From Pseudomonas simiae (GTDB lineage: Bacteria; Pseudomonadota; Gammaproteobacteria; Pseudomonadales; Pseudomonadaceae): DNA of 64,000 nt. Location: NCBI RefSeq assembly GCF_900111895.1, contig NZ_FOKB01000004.1:248001-312000 (forward strand). The letters run 5' to 3'. Shown one piece after another: positions 10,411 through 22,457 of this stretch; positions within the stretch are counted from its first letter, which is position 1; each line of letters starts with the position of its first letter. The notes beneath the pieces are model-generated. The model saw nothing but the letters and a program-made list of their open reading frames with translations, did not search any database and was not told where the DNA came from. Position numbers and translations under genes: made by a program.

Positions 10411-10448
10411 GTGTACCAATCCGTTTTTTCGGTAACGGATATGTACAC
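10411..10448. other. composite inverted repeat after yejF
   Basis: GTGTAC at 10411-10416 and GTACAC at 10443-10448 flank a second stem, ATCCGTT (10419-10425) and AACGGAT (10434-10440), around the loop TTTTCGGT. It could be the end of the yejF transcript or a dyad upstream of the parvulin gene. No poly-T tail follows on either strand, so a standard intrinsic terminator is not certain. Confidence 0.6.
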
Positions 10449-10529
10449 CACCACTCCAACGGAACTTTGCCAAGAAATAACCGCCTGAATCCGGTAGGCT
10501 CACCCTTTTCATTCAAGGAGTTACTCCCC

Positions 10530-10811
10530 ATGGCCAAAGCAACCGCCCGTCACATCCTCGTTTCCACTGAAGACAAGTGCAACGAACTCAAGGCCCAAAT
10601 CGAAGGCGGCGCCGATTTCGCAGAAATCGCCAAAGCCAACTCCAGCTGCCCATCCAGCCGCGACGGCGGCAACCTGGGTTCGTTCGGCCCAGGCCAGATG
10701 GTCAAGGAATTCGATACCGTCGTGTTCAGCGCCCCGGTCAACACCGTGCAAGGCCCGGTGAAAACCCAGTTCGGCTACCACCTGCTGGAAGTCACCAGCC
10801 GCCAGGACTGA
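10530..10811 (+). CDS. ppiC: small parvulin-type peptidyl-prolyl isomerase
   Basis: A stand-alone parvulin domain of 93 residues with no signal peptide, so cytosolic; it isomerises Xaa-Pro bonds. Visible family segments are ATARHILVST, the core CPSSRDGGNLG, FGPGQMVKEFD, and the end GPVKTQFGYHLLEV. ATG at 10530 has AAGGAG 8 bp upstream. It lies between the two peptide-transport operons but has its own terminator. A paralogue lies at 25097. A link with peptide import is not shown. Confidence 0.93.
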   Translation: MAKATARHILVSTEDKCNELKAQIEGGADFAEIAKANSSCPSSRDGGNLGSFGPGQMVKEFDTVVFSAPVNTVQGPVKTQFGYHLLEVTSRQD

Positions 10812-10837
10812 TCCTGTCTGTGCTGATGGTCTAAACG

Positions 10838-10864
10838 ACGGCCCGCCTTTTGGTGGGCCGTTGT
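10838..10864 (+). terminator. intrinsic terminator of the parvulin gene
   Basis: Stem ACGGCCCGCC at 10838-10847 pairs with GGTGGGCCGT at 10852-10861 (one G-T pair) around a TTTT loop. The T tail is short and interrupted. It lies 26 bp after the stop codon. Confidence 0.7.
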
Positions 10865-10941
10865 GCATGTGATGACTGGCGACGCTGATGCCGTTAGCGT
10901 ACAAATCCCTTTTCTACTTCACACGGCATTCAAGGCTGACA

Positions 10942-12801
10942 ATGCGATTGGCTTTTTCCTACATTTTTAGTTCGACACTGGCCCTGCTGCTGGCCAGCAG
11001 CGTCGTGATCGCGGCGCCCCAACCGTACCTGACCGTTTACGGTGAACCGGCCAAGTACGCCGCCGGCTTTACCCATTTCGACTATGCCAACCCGAATGCC
11101 CCCAAGGGCGGCAGCCTGCGCCGTTCGGCCATCGAGATCGGGCGCTTCGACCACGTGCTGCCGTATATCGACAAAGGCATCGGGGTTTCACAGGTCGACG
11201 GCTGGCTGTATGCGCCCCTGGCCCAGCGCTCCCTGGACGAGCCCTACACCGTCTACGGCCTGGTTGCCGAAAAGATGGAGCGCGCCGATGACGGCCTGTC
11301 GCTGCAGTTTTTCCTCAACCCCAAGGCACGTTTCGCCGACGGCAAGCCAATCACCGCCGAAGACGTACGCTACAGCTTCGACCTGCTGATGACCCAGGGC
11401 AGTCTGCGCTTTCGCACCCTGTTCGCCGACGTCAAGCACGTCGAGGTCGAGGGCGAGCGCCAAGTGCGTTTCGACTTCTCCAGCAATGAAAACCGCACCC
11501 TGCCCCTGGATATCGCCACCCTGCCGGTGTTCCCAGAGCACTGGTGGAAGACCCGCGACTTTGCCAACGGCGGCGGCTATGAAGCCCCACTGGGCAGCGG
11601 CCCTTACAAGGTCAGCAAGATCGACTCCGGCAGCACCATTACCTTCACCCGCGACCCGAACTGGTGGGGCAAGGACCTGCCCGTCAGCCGTGGCCTGTAC
11701 AACTTCGATCACCTGAGCCTGGAGTACTTCGGCGACACCGAGGTGGCCCGCCAGGTATTGCGCGGCGGTGCCTACGATTTCAACCGCGAATTTTCTGCCA
11801 CCGGTTACTCCATCGGCTACAACGGCCCGGCCCTGGATGATGGCCGCCTGCAACGCGCGCACTTGGCCAAGGAGATGCCGCAACCGGCCCAGGGTTATGT
11901 GTTCAACGTGCAAAAACCAGTCTTCAAGGACCGCCGCGTGCGCCAGGCCCTCGCAATGCTGTGGGACTTCGAATGGGCCAACCGGCAGATGATGCGCAAT
12001 ATGTACATCCGCCAGCAAAGCTTCTTCTCCAATAGCCCGCTGGCAGCCACCCAGCCGCCGACCCAAGAGGAACTGGCGATTCTTGAACCCTTGCGCGGCC
12101 AGGTGCCCGACGAGGTGTTCACCCAGGTGTTCAAGGCACCGGTGACCGACGGCAGCGGCATGATCCGCGACAAACAGCTGCAAGCCTTGGCGTTGTTGGA
12201 AGAGGCCGGCTGGAAACCGCACGGCGACAAGCTGGTTAACGCCGAGGGCGAGCCGCTGGAGTTTACCTTCCTTAATGCCCAATCTGGCCTCGAACGCCTG
12301 TTGCTGCCGTACAAACGCAACCTCGCGCAGATCGGTATCACCCTGAATATCCGCCGTATCGACGCCTCCCAATATGTGAACCGGGTGATGGCACGGGACT
12401 ACGACATGATCGTCACCGGCTTCCCGGTCACCACCTCGCCGGGCATGGAACTCTACAACTACTTCGGCTCGGCCGCCGCCTTTGACCCCGGCGCCAATAA
12501 CTACATGGTGCTCAAGGACCCGGCCGTCGACAGCCTGATCAAGGGCCTGGTCAAGGCCGACACCCAGGCGCAGATGCTCACCTACGCCCACGCACTGGAC
12601 CGGGTACTGCAATGGAATTACCTGTGGATCCCCAACTACTATCCGCCCGGCACCTCTGCCGCCTGGTGGAACCGCTTCGGCCGCCCGGCCATCGAGGCGA
12701 AAAACGATGAAGCCCTGGAAACCTGGTGGGAAATCAGCCCCACGCCCCTGACCAACGAGCAAATGAACGCTGAGCTGAAAAAACGCGGAGGTGCGCGCTG
12801 A
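10942..12801 (+). CDS. YejA-like oligopeptide ABC transporter substrate-binding protein (3)
   Basis: Third family 5 periplasmic binding protein of the region, 619 residues. The signal peptide is [24 protein letters not shown], then the YejA-type opening [22 protein letters not shown] at 10942 is preferred over an open upstream extension because it starts the signal peptide directly. It differs from the other two in the N-terminal substrate lobe ([18 protein letters not shown]), which may mean a different ligand. Its TGA overlaps the next ATG, starting the second importer operon. Confidence 0.9.
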   Translation: MRLAFSYIFSSTLALLLASSVVIAAPQPYLTVYGEPAKYAAGFTHFDYANPNAPKGGSLRRSAIEIGRFDHVLPYIDKGIGVSQVDGWLYAPLAQRSLDEPYTVYGLVAEKMERADDGLSLQFFLNPKARFADGKPITAEDVRYSFDLLMTQGSLRFRTLFADVKHVEVEGERQVRFDFSSNENRTLPLDIATLPVFPEHWWKTRDFANGGGYEAPLGSGPYKVSKIDSGSTITFTRDPNWWGKDLPVSRGLYNFDHLSLEYFGDTEVARQVLRGGAYDFNREFSATGYSIGYNGPALDDGRLQRAHLAKEMPQPAQGYVFNVQKPVFKDRRVRQALAMLWDFEWANRQMMRNMYIRQQSFFSNSPLAATQPPTQEELAILEPLRGQVPDEVFTQVFKAPVTDGSGMIRDKQLQALALLEEAGWKPHGDKLVNAEGEPLEFTFLNAQSGLERLLLPYKRNLAQIGITLNIRRIDASQYVNRVMARDYDMIVTGFPVTTSPGMELYNYFGSAAAFDPGANNYMVLKDPAVDSLIKGLVKADTQAQMLTYAHALDRVLQWNYLWIPNYYPPGTSAAWWNRFGRPAIEAKNDEALETWWEISPTPLTNEQMNAELKKRGGAR

Positions 12802-13862
12802 TGTTTGCCTATATCGTGCGGCGCCTGCTGCTGATCATCCCGACGCTGGTGATCATCCTGCTGGTGAATTTCGTGATCGTCCAGGCAGCTCCGGGCGGCC
12901 CGGTAGAACAAGCCATTGCCCACTTGCAAGGCATTGGCGGCGGTGCCGTCGGCGGATCGTCCGGCGAAGGCATCAGCGGCGGCTCCCGCGCCAGCCGCGG
13001 CCTGGACCCTAAGTTGATCGCAGACATCGAAAAACAATACGGCTTCGACAAGCCGGCACCGGAGCGTTTGTGGCTGATGCTCAAGAGCTACGCCCAGCTG
13101 GACTTTGGTAACAGCTTCTTTCGCGGCAAGACGGTGATCGACCTCATTCTGGAAAAAATGCCGGTCACCCTCTCGCTCGGCCTGTGGGCCACGCTGATCA
13201 CCTACCTGGTGTCGATCCCCCTGGGGATTCGCAAGGCCGTGCGCCATGGCAGCAGCTTCGATGTGTGGAGCAGCACCGCGATTGTCATCGGCTATGCCAT
13301 GCCGGCGTTCCTGTTCGCGATGTTCCTGATCGTGGTCTTTGCTGGCGGCACGTCGCTGAACTGGTTCCCGGTGCGCGGGCTGGTGTCGGAAAACTTCGAA
13401 GAGCTGAGCACCGTGGGCAAGATTGCCGATTATTTCTGGCACCTGGTATTGCCAGTCACCTCGCTGGTCATCGGCGGGTTTGCCACCCTGACCATCCTCA
13501 CCAAGAACTCATTCTTGAATGAAATCACGCGCCAGTACGTGGTGACCGCCCGCGCCAAGGGCTTGAGCGAAAGGCGTGTGTTGTATGGACACGTGTTCCG
13601 CAATGCCATGTTGCTGGTCATCTCGGGAATTCCCCAGGCGTTTATCGCCGTATTCTTCGCCGGTTCCCTGCTGATCGAGGTGATCTTCTCCCTGGATGGC
13701 CTGGGCCGCATGAGCTACGAAGCCGCCGTCTCCCGCGATTACCCGGTGGTATTTGGCTCGCTGTTCATCTTCACCTTGTTCGGCCTCTTGATAAAACTCA
13801 TCGGTGACCTCTGCTACACCCTGGTGGACCCGCGTATCGACTTTGCCGCGAGGAACGCCTGA
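12801..13862 (+). CDS. yejB: YejB-type peptide ABC transporter permease (set 2)
   Basis: Paralogue of the permease at 6714, 353 residues, with the same N-terminal pattern ([18 protein letters not shown], then [15 protein letters not shown]), coupling segment [12 protein letters not shown] and end LVDPRIDF. A glycine/serine-rich linker near residues 50-70 replaces the corresponding loop of set 1. It overlaps the binding-protein stop and the yejE start by 1 bp on each side (TGATG), so the operon is tightly coupled. Confidence 0.92.
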   Translation: MFAYIVRRLLLIIPTLVIILLVNFVIVQAAPGGPVEQAIAHLQGIGGGAVGGSSGEGISGGSRASRGLDPKLIADIEKQYGFDKPAPERLWLMLKSYAQLDFGNSFFRGKTVIDLILEKMPVTLSLGLWATLITYLVSIPLGIRKAVRHGSSFDVWSSTAIVIGYAMPAFLFAMFLIVVFAGGTSLNWFPVRGLVSENFEELSTVGKIADYFWHLVLPVTSLVIGGFATLTILTKNSFLNEITRQYVVTARAKGLSERRVLYGHVFRNAMLLVISGIPQAFIAVFFAGSLLIEVIFSLDGLGRMSYEAAVSRDYPVVFGSLFIFTLFGLLIKLIGDLCYTLVDPRIDFAARNA

Positions 13863-14884
13863 TGCTTAACCTGTCTCCCGTGGCGCGCCGACGTTTCGAG
13901 CGCTTCAAGAAGAACCGTCGCGGCTGGTGGTCGCTGTGGCTGTTCATCGGCCTGTTTATCCTGACACTGGGCGGTGAGTTGATCGCCAACGACAAGCCCT
14001 TGGTGCTGAGTTTCAAGAACGAACTGTATTTCCCGGTATTCAAGCGTTACACCGAGCAGGCGTTCGGCGGCCAGTTGCCATTTCAGGCCGACTACCGCAG
14101 TGACTATGTGAAAAAGCTGATTGAGCAGGACGGCGGCTGGATGCTGTTCCCTCCGATTCCGTTCAGCGACGACACGCCCAACTACGAGCTGACCCGCCCT
14201 GCCCCCAGCCCGCCATCGGCGGTGAACTGGCTGGGCACCGATGACCAGTCGCGGGATGTATTGGCGCGGGTGATCTTTGGCGCACGGGTGTCGATCCTGT
14301 TTGCCTTGGCGCTCACGGCCATAAGCGCCGCCATCGGCATCGCGGCCGGGGCTTTGCAGGGCTATTACGGCGGCTGGGTGGACCTGATCGGCCAGCGCGT
14401 GCTGGAAGTGTGGTCCGGGTTGCCGGTGCTGTACCTGTTGATCATCCTGTCCGGCTTTGTCGAGCCGAACTTCTGGTGGCTGCTGGGGATCATGGCGCTG
14501 TTTTCCTGGCTGGCCCTGGTGGACGTGGTGCGCGCAGAGTTCCTGCGTGGGCGCAACCTTGAATACGTCAAGGCTGCTCGGGCCTTGGGCCTGGGTGACG
14601 GCAAGATCATTCGCCGGCACATCCTGCCCAACGCCATGACCGCCACCTTGAGCTACTTGCCGTTTATCCTGACCGGCGCAATTTCAACCCTGAGCGCCCT
14701 GGATTTCCTCGGTTTCGGCATGCCCGCAGGCAGCGCCTCGCTGGGCGAGTTGATCGCCCAGGGCAAGCAGAACCTGCAAGCGCCCTGGCTGGGCCTGACG
14801 GCGTTCTTCACACTGGCGCTGATCCTGTCGCTGCTGGTGTTTATCGGCGAGGCATTGCGTGATGCCTTCGACCCCCGCTCATGA
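13862..14884 (+). CDS. yejE: YejE-type peptide ABC transporter permease (set 2)
   Basis: 340-residue permease paralogous to the one at 7792. It keeps the N-terminal pattern RRRFERFKKNRRGWWS, the segment LGTDDQSRDVLARVIFG before the membrane domain, the coupling loop AARALGLGDGKIIRRHILPN, and an end like EALRDAFDP. It works with the adjacent YejB and YejF. The start overlaps the yejB stop. Confidence 0.92.
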   Translation: MLNLSPVARRRFERFKKNRRGWWSLWLFIGLFILTLGGELIANDKPLVLSFKNELYFPVFKRYTEQAFGGQLPFQADYRSDYVKKLIEQDGGWMLFPPIPFSDDTPNYELTRPAPSPPSAVNWLGTDDQSRDVLARVIFGARVSILFALALTAISAAIGIAAGALQGYYGGWVDLIGQRVLEVWSGLPVLYLLIILSGFVEPNFWWLLGIMALFSWLALVDVVRAEFLRGRNLEYVKAARALGLGDGKIIRRHILPNAMTATLSYLPFILTGAISTLSALDFLGFGMPAGSASLGELIAQGKQNLQAPWLGLTAFFTLALILSLLVFIGEALRDAFDPRS

Positions 14885-14894
14885 GTGACCACCT

Positions 14895-16466
14895 ATGAAC
14901 CTGATCGAAATTCGCGACCTCAGCGTCGCCTTCAGCGGCCAGACCGTGGTGCGCAACCTGAGCCTGGACGTACGCCCCGGCGAATGCCTGGCGCTGGTAG
15001 GCGAGTCGGGCTCGGGCAAGTCGGTAACCGCCCACTCGATCCTGCAATTACTCCCCGAAGCCGGCACTGAAACCACCGGTTCCATCCAGTACCGTGGCCA
15101 GGAACTGATCGGCGCGTCGGCGGCGACCCTGCAGAAGCTGCGCGGCAACCGTATTGCGATGATCTTCCAGGAGCCGATGACCTCCCTGAACCCTTTGCAC
15201 AGCATCGAAAAGCAGATCGGCGAAACCCTGTTGCTGCACAAGGGCCTCGGTGGCAAGGCTGCCCAGGCCCGCATCCTGGAATTGCTCGACCTGGTGGGCA
15301 TCCAGAAGCCCCAGGAGCGGCTCAAGGCCTATCCCCATCAACTGTCCGGCGGGCAACGCCAGCGGGTGATGATCGCCATGGCCCTGGCCTGCGAGCCGGA
15401 ACTGCTGATCGCTGACGAACCCACCACCGCGCTGGATGTAACGGTGCAGCGCAAGATCCTGCTGCTGCTCAAGTCCCTGCAAAAGCGCCTGGGCATGTCG
15501 CTGCTGCTGATCAGCCACGACCTCAATCTGGTGCGCAGCATTGCCCAGCGCGTGTGCGTGATGCGGGCTGGCGAGATTGTCGAGCAGGCTGACTGCCGGA
15601 CCCTGTTCAATGCGCCGCAACACCCCTACAGCCGTCTGCTGCTGGATGCGGAACCGGACGCGGATGCGCTGTGCAGCGACGAACGCGAGACGGTGTTACA
15701 GGTGGACGACTTGACCGTACAATTCCGCCTTGGCGGTGGGTTGTTCCGCCGCAAGACCTACCTGCGTGCAGTGGACGGCATCAGCCTCAGCGTGCAGCGC
15801 GGCAAGACCCTGGGGATTGTCGGCGAGTCCGGCTCGGGCAAGTCCACCCTGGGCCAGGCGATTCTGAGGCTGCTGGACTCCACCGGTAGCATCCGCTTCC
15901 AGGGTGAAGCCCTCGACCCGCTGAATAACCAGCAGATGCGCCCATGGCGCAAGCAGATGCAGGTGGTGTTCCAGGACCCTTACGGCAGCCTCAGCCCACG
16001 CATGACCGTAGAACAAATCATCAGCGAAGGCCTGGAGGTGCACGCGCCGTGCAGCCTGGCCGACCGCGATGCGCAGGTGATCCAGGTGCTCAAGGATGTG
16101 GGCCTCGACCCCGCCAGCCGTCACCGTTACCCCCATGAGTTTTCCGGCGGCCAGCGCCAACGCATCGCCATCGCCCGCGCCCTGGTGCTCAAGCCGGCGC
16201 TGATGCTGCTGGATGAACCCACGTCGGCCCTTGACCGTACCGTACAGAAACAAGTGGTGGCGTTGCTGCGTGAGCTGCAAGACAAGTACGGCCTGACCTA
16301 CCTGTTTATCAGCCATGACCTGGCGGTGGTGCGCGCCATGGCTCACGATATGATCGTGATCAAGGACGGCCAGGTGGTGGAGCGCGGCGCCAGTCATGCG
16401 GTGTTCGATGCACCACAACACCCTTACACCAAAGAGCTGCTGGCAGCGGCGCATATCCCCTTGTAA
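14895..16466 (+). CDS. yejF: YejF-type peptide ABC transporter ATPase, two nucleotide-binding domains (set 2)
   Basis: 523-residue fused ATPase, last gene of the second importer operon. Domain 1 has [19 protein letters not shown] and LLIADEP; domain 2 has [19 protein letters not shown] and LMLLDEP. It is paralogous to the gene at 8813, with most differences in the linker near residues 255-285. Ten bases separate it from yejE. The sigma54 activator begins 30 bp after its stop with no visible terminator, so read-through is possible. Confidence 0.92.
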   Translation: MNLIEIRDLSVAFSGQTVVRNLSLDVRPGECLALVGESGSGKSVTAHSILQLLPEAGTETTGSIQYRGQELIGASAATLQKLRGNRIAMIFQEPMTSLNPLHSIEKQIGETLLLHKGLGGKAAQARILELLDLVGIQKPQERLKAYPHQLSGGQRQRVMIAMALACEPELLIADEPTTALDVTVQRKILLLLKSLQKRLGMSLLLISHDLNLVRSIAQRVCVMRAGEIVEQADCRTLFNAPQHPYSRLLLDAEPDADALCSDERETVLQVDDLTVQFRLGGGLFRRKTYLRAVDGISLSVQRGKTLGIVGESGSGKSTLGQAILRLLDSTGSIRFQGEALDPLNNQQMRPWRKQMQVVFQDPYGSLSPRMTVEQIISEGLEVHAPCSLADRDAQVIQVLKDVGLDPASRHRYPHEFSGGQRQRIAIARALVLKPALMLLDEPTSALDRTVQKQVVALLRELQDKYGLTYLFISHDLAVVRAMAHDMIVIKDGQVVERGASHAVFDAPQHPYTKELLAAAHIPL

Positions 16467-16496
16467 GCGCTCCCCCACTTGTGTGACGGCATAAAT

Positions 16497-17906
16497 ATGA
16501 ACATCACCGACAACCTCAAGGACTACCAGCAGGTTCGTGGCCTGGCCATCCAGTCGCTGTTCGAGATCATCGAGCAGTCCAGCGAAGGCACGGTGATCGT
16601 CGACCGCGACGCCAACATCGTGTGGATGAACGAGCGCTACGCCAAGCGTTTCGGCCTCAAGAGCGCCGACGAAGCCATCGGCCAGCCGTGCGAGCAGGTG
16701 ATTTCCAACAGCCTGTTGCGCCAGGTGGTGCGCAATGACCAGCCGATCCTGCTGGACATCCAGGACACACCCAAAGGCCCGCTGGTGGTGATGCGCTTGC
16801 CGATCCACAACGAGGCCGGCGCGGTGATCGGGGCGATCGGCTTTGCCCTGTTTGATGAACTGCGCAACCTGTCGCCGCTGATCGAGCGCTACCTGAGCAT
16901 GCAGCAGGAACTGGCCTCCACACGCTCGCTGCTGCGCTCACGCCAGAGCAAATACAACTTCGCGCACTTTATCGGCACGAGCGCCGCCAGCCTCGAAGTC
17001 AAACGCCGGGCGCGACGCAGCGCCAGCGCCGAGTCGCCGGTATTGCTGCTGGGGGAGACCGGCACCGGCAAAGAGTTGCTGGCCCAGGCGATTCACGGCG
17101 CCTCAAGCCGTGCGCACAAGGCCTTTGTCAGCATCAACAGCGCGGCGATTCCCGCTGATCTGCTGGAGGCCGAGTTCTTCGGCACCGCGCCGGGTGCGTT
17201 TACCGGCGCCGACCGCAAGGGCCGTCCGGGTAAATTCCAGATTGCCCAGGGTGGCACGCTGTTCCTCGATGAGATCGGCGACATGCCCCTGCCGCTGCAA
17301 AGCAAATTGTTGCGGGTGTTGCAGGAAAAGGAATTCGAGCCGGTGGGCTCCAACGAGATGCTGCACAGCGATGTACGGGTGATCGCGGCCACGTCCATGG
17401 ACCTGGAAGCGGCGATCAAACGTGGCGAATTCCGCGCGGACCTGTATTACCGGCTGAACGTGCTGCCGATCCAGGTGCCGCCGCTGCGTGAGCGCCTGGA
17501 GGATATCCCGGCGTTGAGCGAGGCGATTCTTGAGGAACTGCGCAGCCAGCATGAGCTGGACCGTGAGGCACTGGCGCTGCTGGCACAGCATGCGTGGCCG
17601 GGGAATATCCGTGAGCTGCGCAATGTGCTGGAGCGGGCGGCGTTGCTGAGTGATGACCTGGTGTTGGATGCCAGGGAGATTCGGGCGGCGATTGGCACCT
17701 TTACGCCGGTGGAACGTGCCAGCGCGGTGGCGGCGGTCGAGGGGGAGAGTTTCAGCGCGGCGCGGGAGCGGTTTGATCGGCAGGTGATTGGCGCGGCGTT
17801 GCGGGCGTGTGAGGGGAATGTGATAGAGGCGGCCAATCGATTAGGGCTCGGGCGCTCGACGCTGTACAAGAAAATGGTGGCGCTGGACCTCACTCAGTCT
17901 CAATAG
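16497..17906 (+). CDS. hbcR: sigma54-dependent transcriptional activator, probable 3-hydroxybutyrate regulator HbcR
   Basis: 469-residue enhancer-binding protein that would remodel RNA polymerase-sigma54. An N-terminal PAS-like sensor lies at about residues 15-125. The AAA+ domain has Walker A GETGTGKE, the sigma54-contact loop GAFTGA, and Walker B GGTLFLDEIGD. The C-terminal Fis-type helix-turn-helix includes AANRLGLGRSTLYKKM. It stands before the GntP permease and 3-hydroxybutyrate dehydrogenase, the arrangement known for P. aeruginosa HbcR (PA2005). The -24/-12 promoter at 18121 is its likely target. No phosphoreceiver domain is present. Confidence 0.85.
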   Translation: MNITDNLKDYQQVRGLAIQSLFEIIEQSSEGTVIVDRDANIVWMNERYAKRFGLKSADEAIGQPCEQVISNSLLRQVVRNDQPILLDIQDTPKGPLVVMRLPIHNEAGAVIGAIGFALFDELRNLSPLIERYLSMQQELASTRSLLRSRQSKYNFAHFIGTSAASLEVKRRARRSASAESPVLLLGETGTGKELLAQAIHGASSRAHKAFVSINSAAIPADLLEAEFFGTAPGAFTGADRKGRPGKFQIAQGGTLFLDEIGDMPLPLQSKLLRVLQEKEFEPVGSNEMLHSDVRVIAATSMDLEAAIKRGEFRADLYYRLNVLPIQVPPLRERLEDIPALSEAILEELRSQHELDREALALLAQHAWPGNIRELRNVLERAALLSDDLVLDAREIRAAIGTFTPVERASAVAAVEGESFSAARERFDRQVIGAALRACEGNVIEAANRLGLGRSTLYKKMVALDLTQSQ

Positions 17907-17939
17907 AGAGACTTCATTCCAAATATGAAGACAGTCCAA

Positions 17940-18028
17940 TGTGGGCGCGGGCTTGCTCGCGAATACGGTGTGCCAGCCGCCTAATTCGTTGCTGATACGC
18001 CGCATTCGCGAGCAAGCCCGCTCCCACA
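17940..18028. repeat. REPIN, copy 2
   Basis: 89-bp palindrome of the same family as 2871-2960. The arms begin TGTGGGCGCGGG and end CCCGCTCCCACA; one mismatch (C for A) lies near the left end. The inner arm halves also pair (GAATACGGTGTG against GATACGCCGCATTC). It separates the regulator gene from the permease promoter. Confidence 0.92.
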
Positions 18029-18042
18029 TTTGATCTTTATGA

Positions 18043-18058
18043 GTCTCGAATACGGGAC
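18043..18058. promoter_or_regulatory. candidate upstream activator site before the permease
   Basis: Imperfect dyad GTCTCGAATACGGGAC, about 65 bp upstream of the -24/-12 element. The outer arms GTCTCG and CGGGAC pair at 5 of 6 positions. Enhancer-binding proteins bind dyads at this kind of distance. The assignment is inference only. Confidence 0.3.
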
Positions 18059-18120
18059 AAATCTGATAACGCCAATCCAATCGCTATAATTTATCCTTAT
18101 ATTTCAAACAGTTAGTTAAT

Positions 18121-18136
18121 TGGCACGCATCTCGCT
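18121..18136 (+). promoter_or_regulatory. sigma54 (-24/-12) promoter
   Basis: TGGCACGCATCTCGCT matches the consensus TGGCACG-N4-TTGCW at all seven -24 positions and four of five -12 positions, with GG and GC ten bases apart. It lies 56 bp before the permease ATG and faces it. The upstream neighbour encodes a GAFTGA-containing sigma54 activator, so promoter and activator agree. Confidence 0.85.
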
Positions 18137-18191
18137 ATAACCCTTCCCACAGTTTCACCCCACAAAAATAACAATCCGATGGAGACACACC

Positions 18192-19583
18192 ATGAGTGTG
18201 ATCATTGCCCTGGCAGCGCTCGCGTTGCTGATGCTGGCTGCCTACCGTGGCTATAGCGTTATCCTGTTTGCCCCCATCGCCGCCCTCGGCGCTGTCCTGC
18301 TGACCGATCCGTCCGCCGTCGCACCCGCCTTTACCGGGGTGTTCATGGAGAAGATGGTCGGCTTTATCAAACTGTATTTCCCGGTATTCCTGCTCGGCGC
18401 GGTGTTCGGCAAGCTGATCGAGCTGTCGGGCTTCTCACGTTCGATCGTGGCGGCGGCGATCCGCTTGCTCGGCACGCGCCAGGCGATGCTAGTGATCGTG
18501 CTGGTCTGCGCACTGCTCACCTATGGCGGTGTGTCGCTGTTCGTGGTGGTGTTTGCGGTGTACCCGTTCGCGGCAGAGATGTTTCGCCAGAGCAATATCC
18601 CGAAACGTCTGATCCCGGCGACCATCGCCCTCGGCGCGTTTTCGTTCACCATGGACGCCCTGCCCGGCACGCCGCAGATCCAGAACATCATCCCCAGCAC
18701 CTTCTTCAACACCACCGCCTGGGCCGCGCCATGGCTGGGCTTGATTGGCACGATCTTCGTGTTCTGCGCCGGCATGCTCTACCTGGCACGCCAACGCAAC
18801 AAGGCCCAGCGCGCCGGTGAAGGTTACGGCACCGAACTGCGCAACGAACCGGAAACCGCCGACAACCTGGCGCTGCCCAACCCCTGGCTCGCGCTGTCAC
18901 CGCTGATCCTGGTGGGCGTGATGAACCTGTTGTTCACTCACTGGATTCCGCAGTGGTACGGCAAGACCCACAGCCTCTCCCTGCCGGGCATGACCACGCC
19001 GGTGACCACCGAAATCGCCAAGCTCACCGCGATCTGGGCGGTGCAGGCGGCATTGCTGGTGGGGATTATCGTGGTGCTGGTGTTCGGTTTCTCGGCGATC
19101 AAGAGCAAGCTCGCCGAAGGCAGTAAAAGTGCGGTCAGCGGCGCGTTGCTGGCAGCGATGAACACGGCGTCGGAATACGGCTTTGGTGCGGTGATCGCTT
19201 CGCTGCCGGGCTTTCTGGTACTGGCGGACTGGCTCAAAGGCATCCCCAACCCGCTGGTCAACGAAGCGATTACCGTGACCCTGCTGGCCGGTATCACTGG
19301 CTCTGCGTCGGGCGGCATGAGCATCGCTCTGGCGGCCATGTCCGAGAGCTTCATTTCGGCGGCCCATGCGGCCAATATCCCCCTTGAAGTCCTGCACCGC
19401 GTCGCGGCCATGGCCAGCGGCGGCATGGACACCCTGCCCCACAACGGCGCGGTGATCACGCTGCTCGCGGTCACCGGCCTGACGCACCGCGAAGCCTACA
19501 AGGATATTTTCGGTATCACGATCATCAAGACCCTCGCGGTGTTCGTGGTGATCGGCACTTTCTACGCCACCGGCATTGTGTGA
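18192..19583 (+). CDS. GntP-family permease, probable 3-hydroxybutyrate uptake
   Basis: 463-residue integral membrane transporter with about a dozen hydrophobic helices and GntP-family sequence (LPGTPQIQNIIP; the C-terminal SGSASGGMSIALAAM and GGMDTLPHNGAVITLL). A GGAG site precedes the ATG. It is the first gene of a sigma54-controlled unit with 3-hydroxybutyrate dehydrogenase 7 bp downstream. In P. aeruginosa the equivalent gene (PA2004) neighbours bdhA, supporting 3-hydroxybutyrate or a similar short hydroxy acid as substrate. Confidence 0.85.
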   Translation: MSVIIALAALALLMLAAYRGYSVILFAPIAALGAVLLTDPSAVAPAFTGVFMEKMVGFIKLYFPVFLLGAVFGKLIELSGFSRSIVAAAIRLLGTRQAMLVIVLVCALLTYGGVSLFVVVFAVYPFAAEMFRQSNIPKRLIPATIALGAFSFTMDALPGTPQIQNIIPSTFFNTTAWAAPWLGLIGTIFVFCAGMLYLARQRNKAQRAGEGYGTELRNEPETADNLALPNPWLALSPLILVGVMNLLFTHWIPQWYGKTHSLSLPGMTTPVTTEIAKLTAIWAVQAALLVGIIVVLVFGFSAIKSKLAEGSKSAVSGALLAAMNTASEYGFGAVIASLPGFLVLADWLKGIPNPLVNEAITVTLLAGITGSASGGMSIALAAMSESFISAAHAANIPLEVLHRVAAMASGGMDTLPHNGAVITLLAVTGLTHREAYKDIFGITIIKTLAVFVVIGTFYATGIV

Positions 19584-19590
19584 GGTTTTC

Positions 19591-20364
19591 ATGACGACAT
19601 TGAACGGCAAGACCGCCCTGGTCACCGGCTCCACCAGCGGTATCGGCCTGGGCATCGCCTTGAGCCTGGCCAAGGCCGGCGCCAACCTGATCCTCAACGG
19701 CTTCGGCGACGCCAGCGCAGTGATCGCCCAGGTGCAGGCGTTCGGCGGCAAGGTCGGCCACCACCCGGCCGATGTCAGCGACCCGGCGCAGATCGCCGAC
19801 ATGATCGCCTACGCCAAGCGTGAATTCGGTGGCGTGGACATCCTGGTCAACAACGCCGGCATTCAGCATGTGGCGGCGGTCGAAGACTTCCCTGTCGAAC
19901 GCTGGGACTCGATCATTGCGATCAACCTGTCTTCGGTGTTCCACAGCACGCGCTTGAGCTTGCCGGGGATGAAGGCCAAGGGCTGGGGGCGTATCGTCAA
20001 TATCGCGTCTGTGCATGGGCAAGTCGGCTCGGTGGGCAAGGCGGCGTACGTCGCGGCCAAACATGGCGTGATCGGCCTGACCAAAGTGGTGGGCCTGGAA
20101 ACGGCCACCAGCAATGTCACCTGTAACGCCATCTGCCCCGGCTGGGTACTGACGCCACTGGTGCAGAAGCAGATTGATGATCGCGCCGCCAACGGCGTAG
20201 ACCCGCAGCAGGCTCAGCATGACTTGCTGGCGGAGAAGCAGCCGTCGCTGGAATTTGTGACGCCGCCGCAGCTGGGTGAGTTGGTGTTGTTTTTATGCAG
20301 CGAAGCCGGCAGCCAGGTGCGCGGCGCCGCCTGGAACATCGATGGCGGCTGGCTGGCCCAGTAA
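19591..20364 (+). CDS. bdhA: 3-hydroxybutyrate dehydrogenase (SDR family)
   Basis: Oxidises (R)-3-hydroxybutyrate to acetoacetate with NAD+. It has 257 residues with cofactor motif TGSTSGIG near residue 12, NNAG, and catalytic Tyr/Lys in YVAAK. The insert ICPGWVLTPLVQKQIDDRAA is typical of this dehydrogenase subgroup. ATG at 19591 has TGAGG 6 bp upstream; an earlier in-frame start would overlap the permease. It is cotranscribed with the permease and followed by acetoacetyl-CoA synthetase, the next pathway step. Confidence 0.92.
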   Translation: MTTLNGKTALVTGSTSGIGLGIALSLAKAGANLILNGFGDASAVIAQVQAFGGKVGHHPADVSDPAQIADMIAYAKREFGGVDILVNNAGIQHVAAVEDFPVERWDSIIAINLSSVFHSTRLSLPGMKAKGWGRIVNIASVHGQVGSVGKAAYVAAKHGVIGLTKVVGLETATSNVTCNAICPGWVLTPLVQKQIDDRAANGVDPQQAQHDLLAEKQPSLEFVTPPQLGELVLFLCSEAGSQVRGAAWNIDGGWLAQ

Positions 20365-20386
20365 CACGAGACACTGGAGTTCAAAA

Positions 20387-20414
20387 TGTGGGAGGGGGCA
20401 AGCCCCCTCCCACA
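20387..20414. repeat. compact REP-like hairpin
   Basis: Perfect 13-bp arms (TGTGGGAGGGGGC and GCCCCCTCCCACA) around a two-base loop, flanked by further pairing TTCAAA/TTTGAA. This is a different REP class from the 89-bp REPINs. It lies between the dehydrogenase and the synthetase genes and could lower read-through. Confidence 0.8.
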
Positions 20415-20464
20415 TTTGAACTGTATTGTGTGGAAGACCTAGATAAGAACAAGAGACCTCGCTG

Positions 20465-22423
<1,959 letters not shown>

Positions 22424-22457
22424 AAGGTTTCAGCGCTGTCGTACTCATTTGAAAATA

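Noticed and set aside
8768..10537. Long minus-strand open frame (about 590 codons) opposite yejF
   Set aside because: Composition is that of a GC-rich antisense shadow (rich in Gln, His, Arg, Leu) with no motif, and it lies opposite a clear two-domain ATPase.
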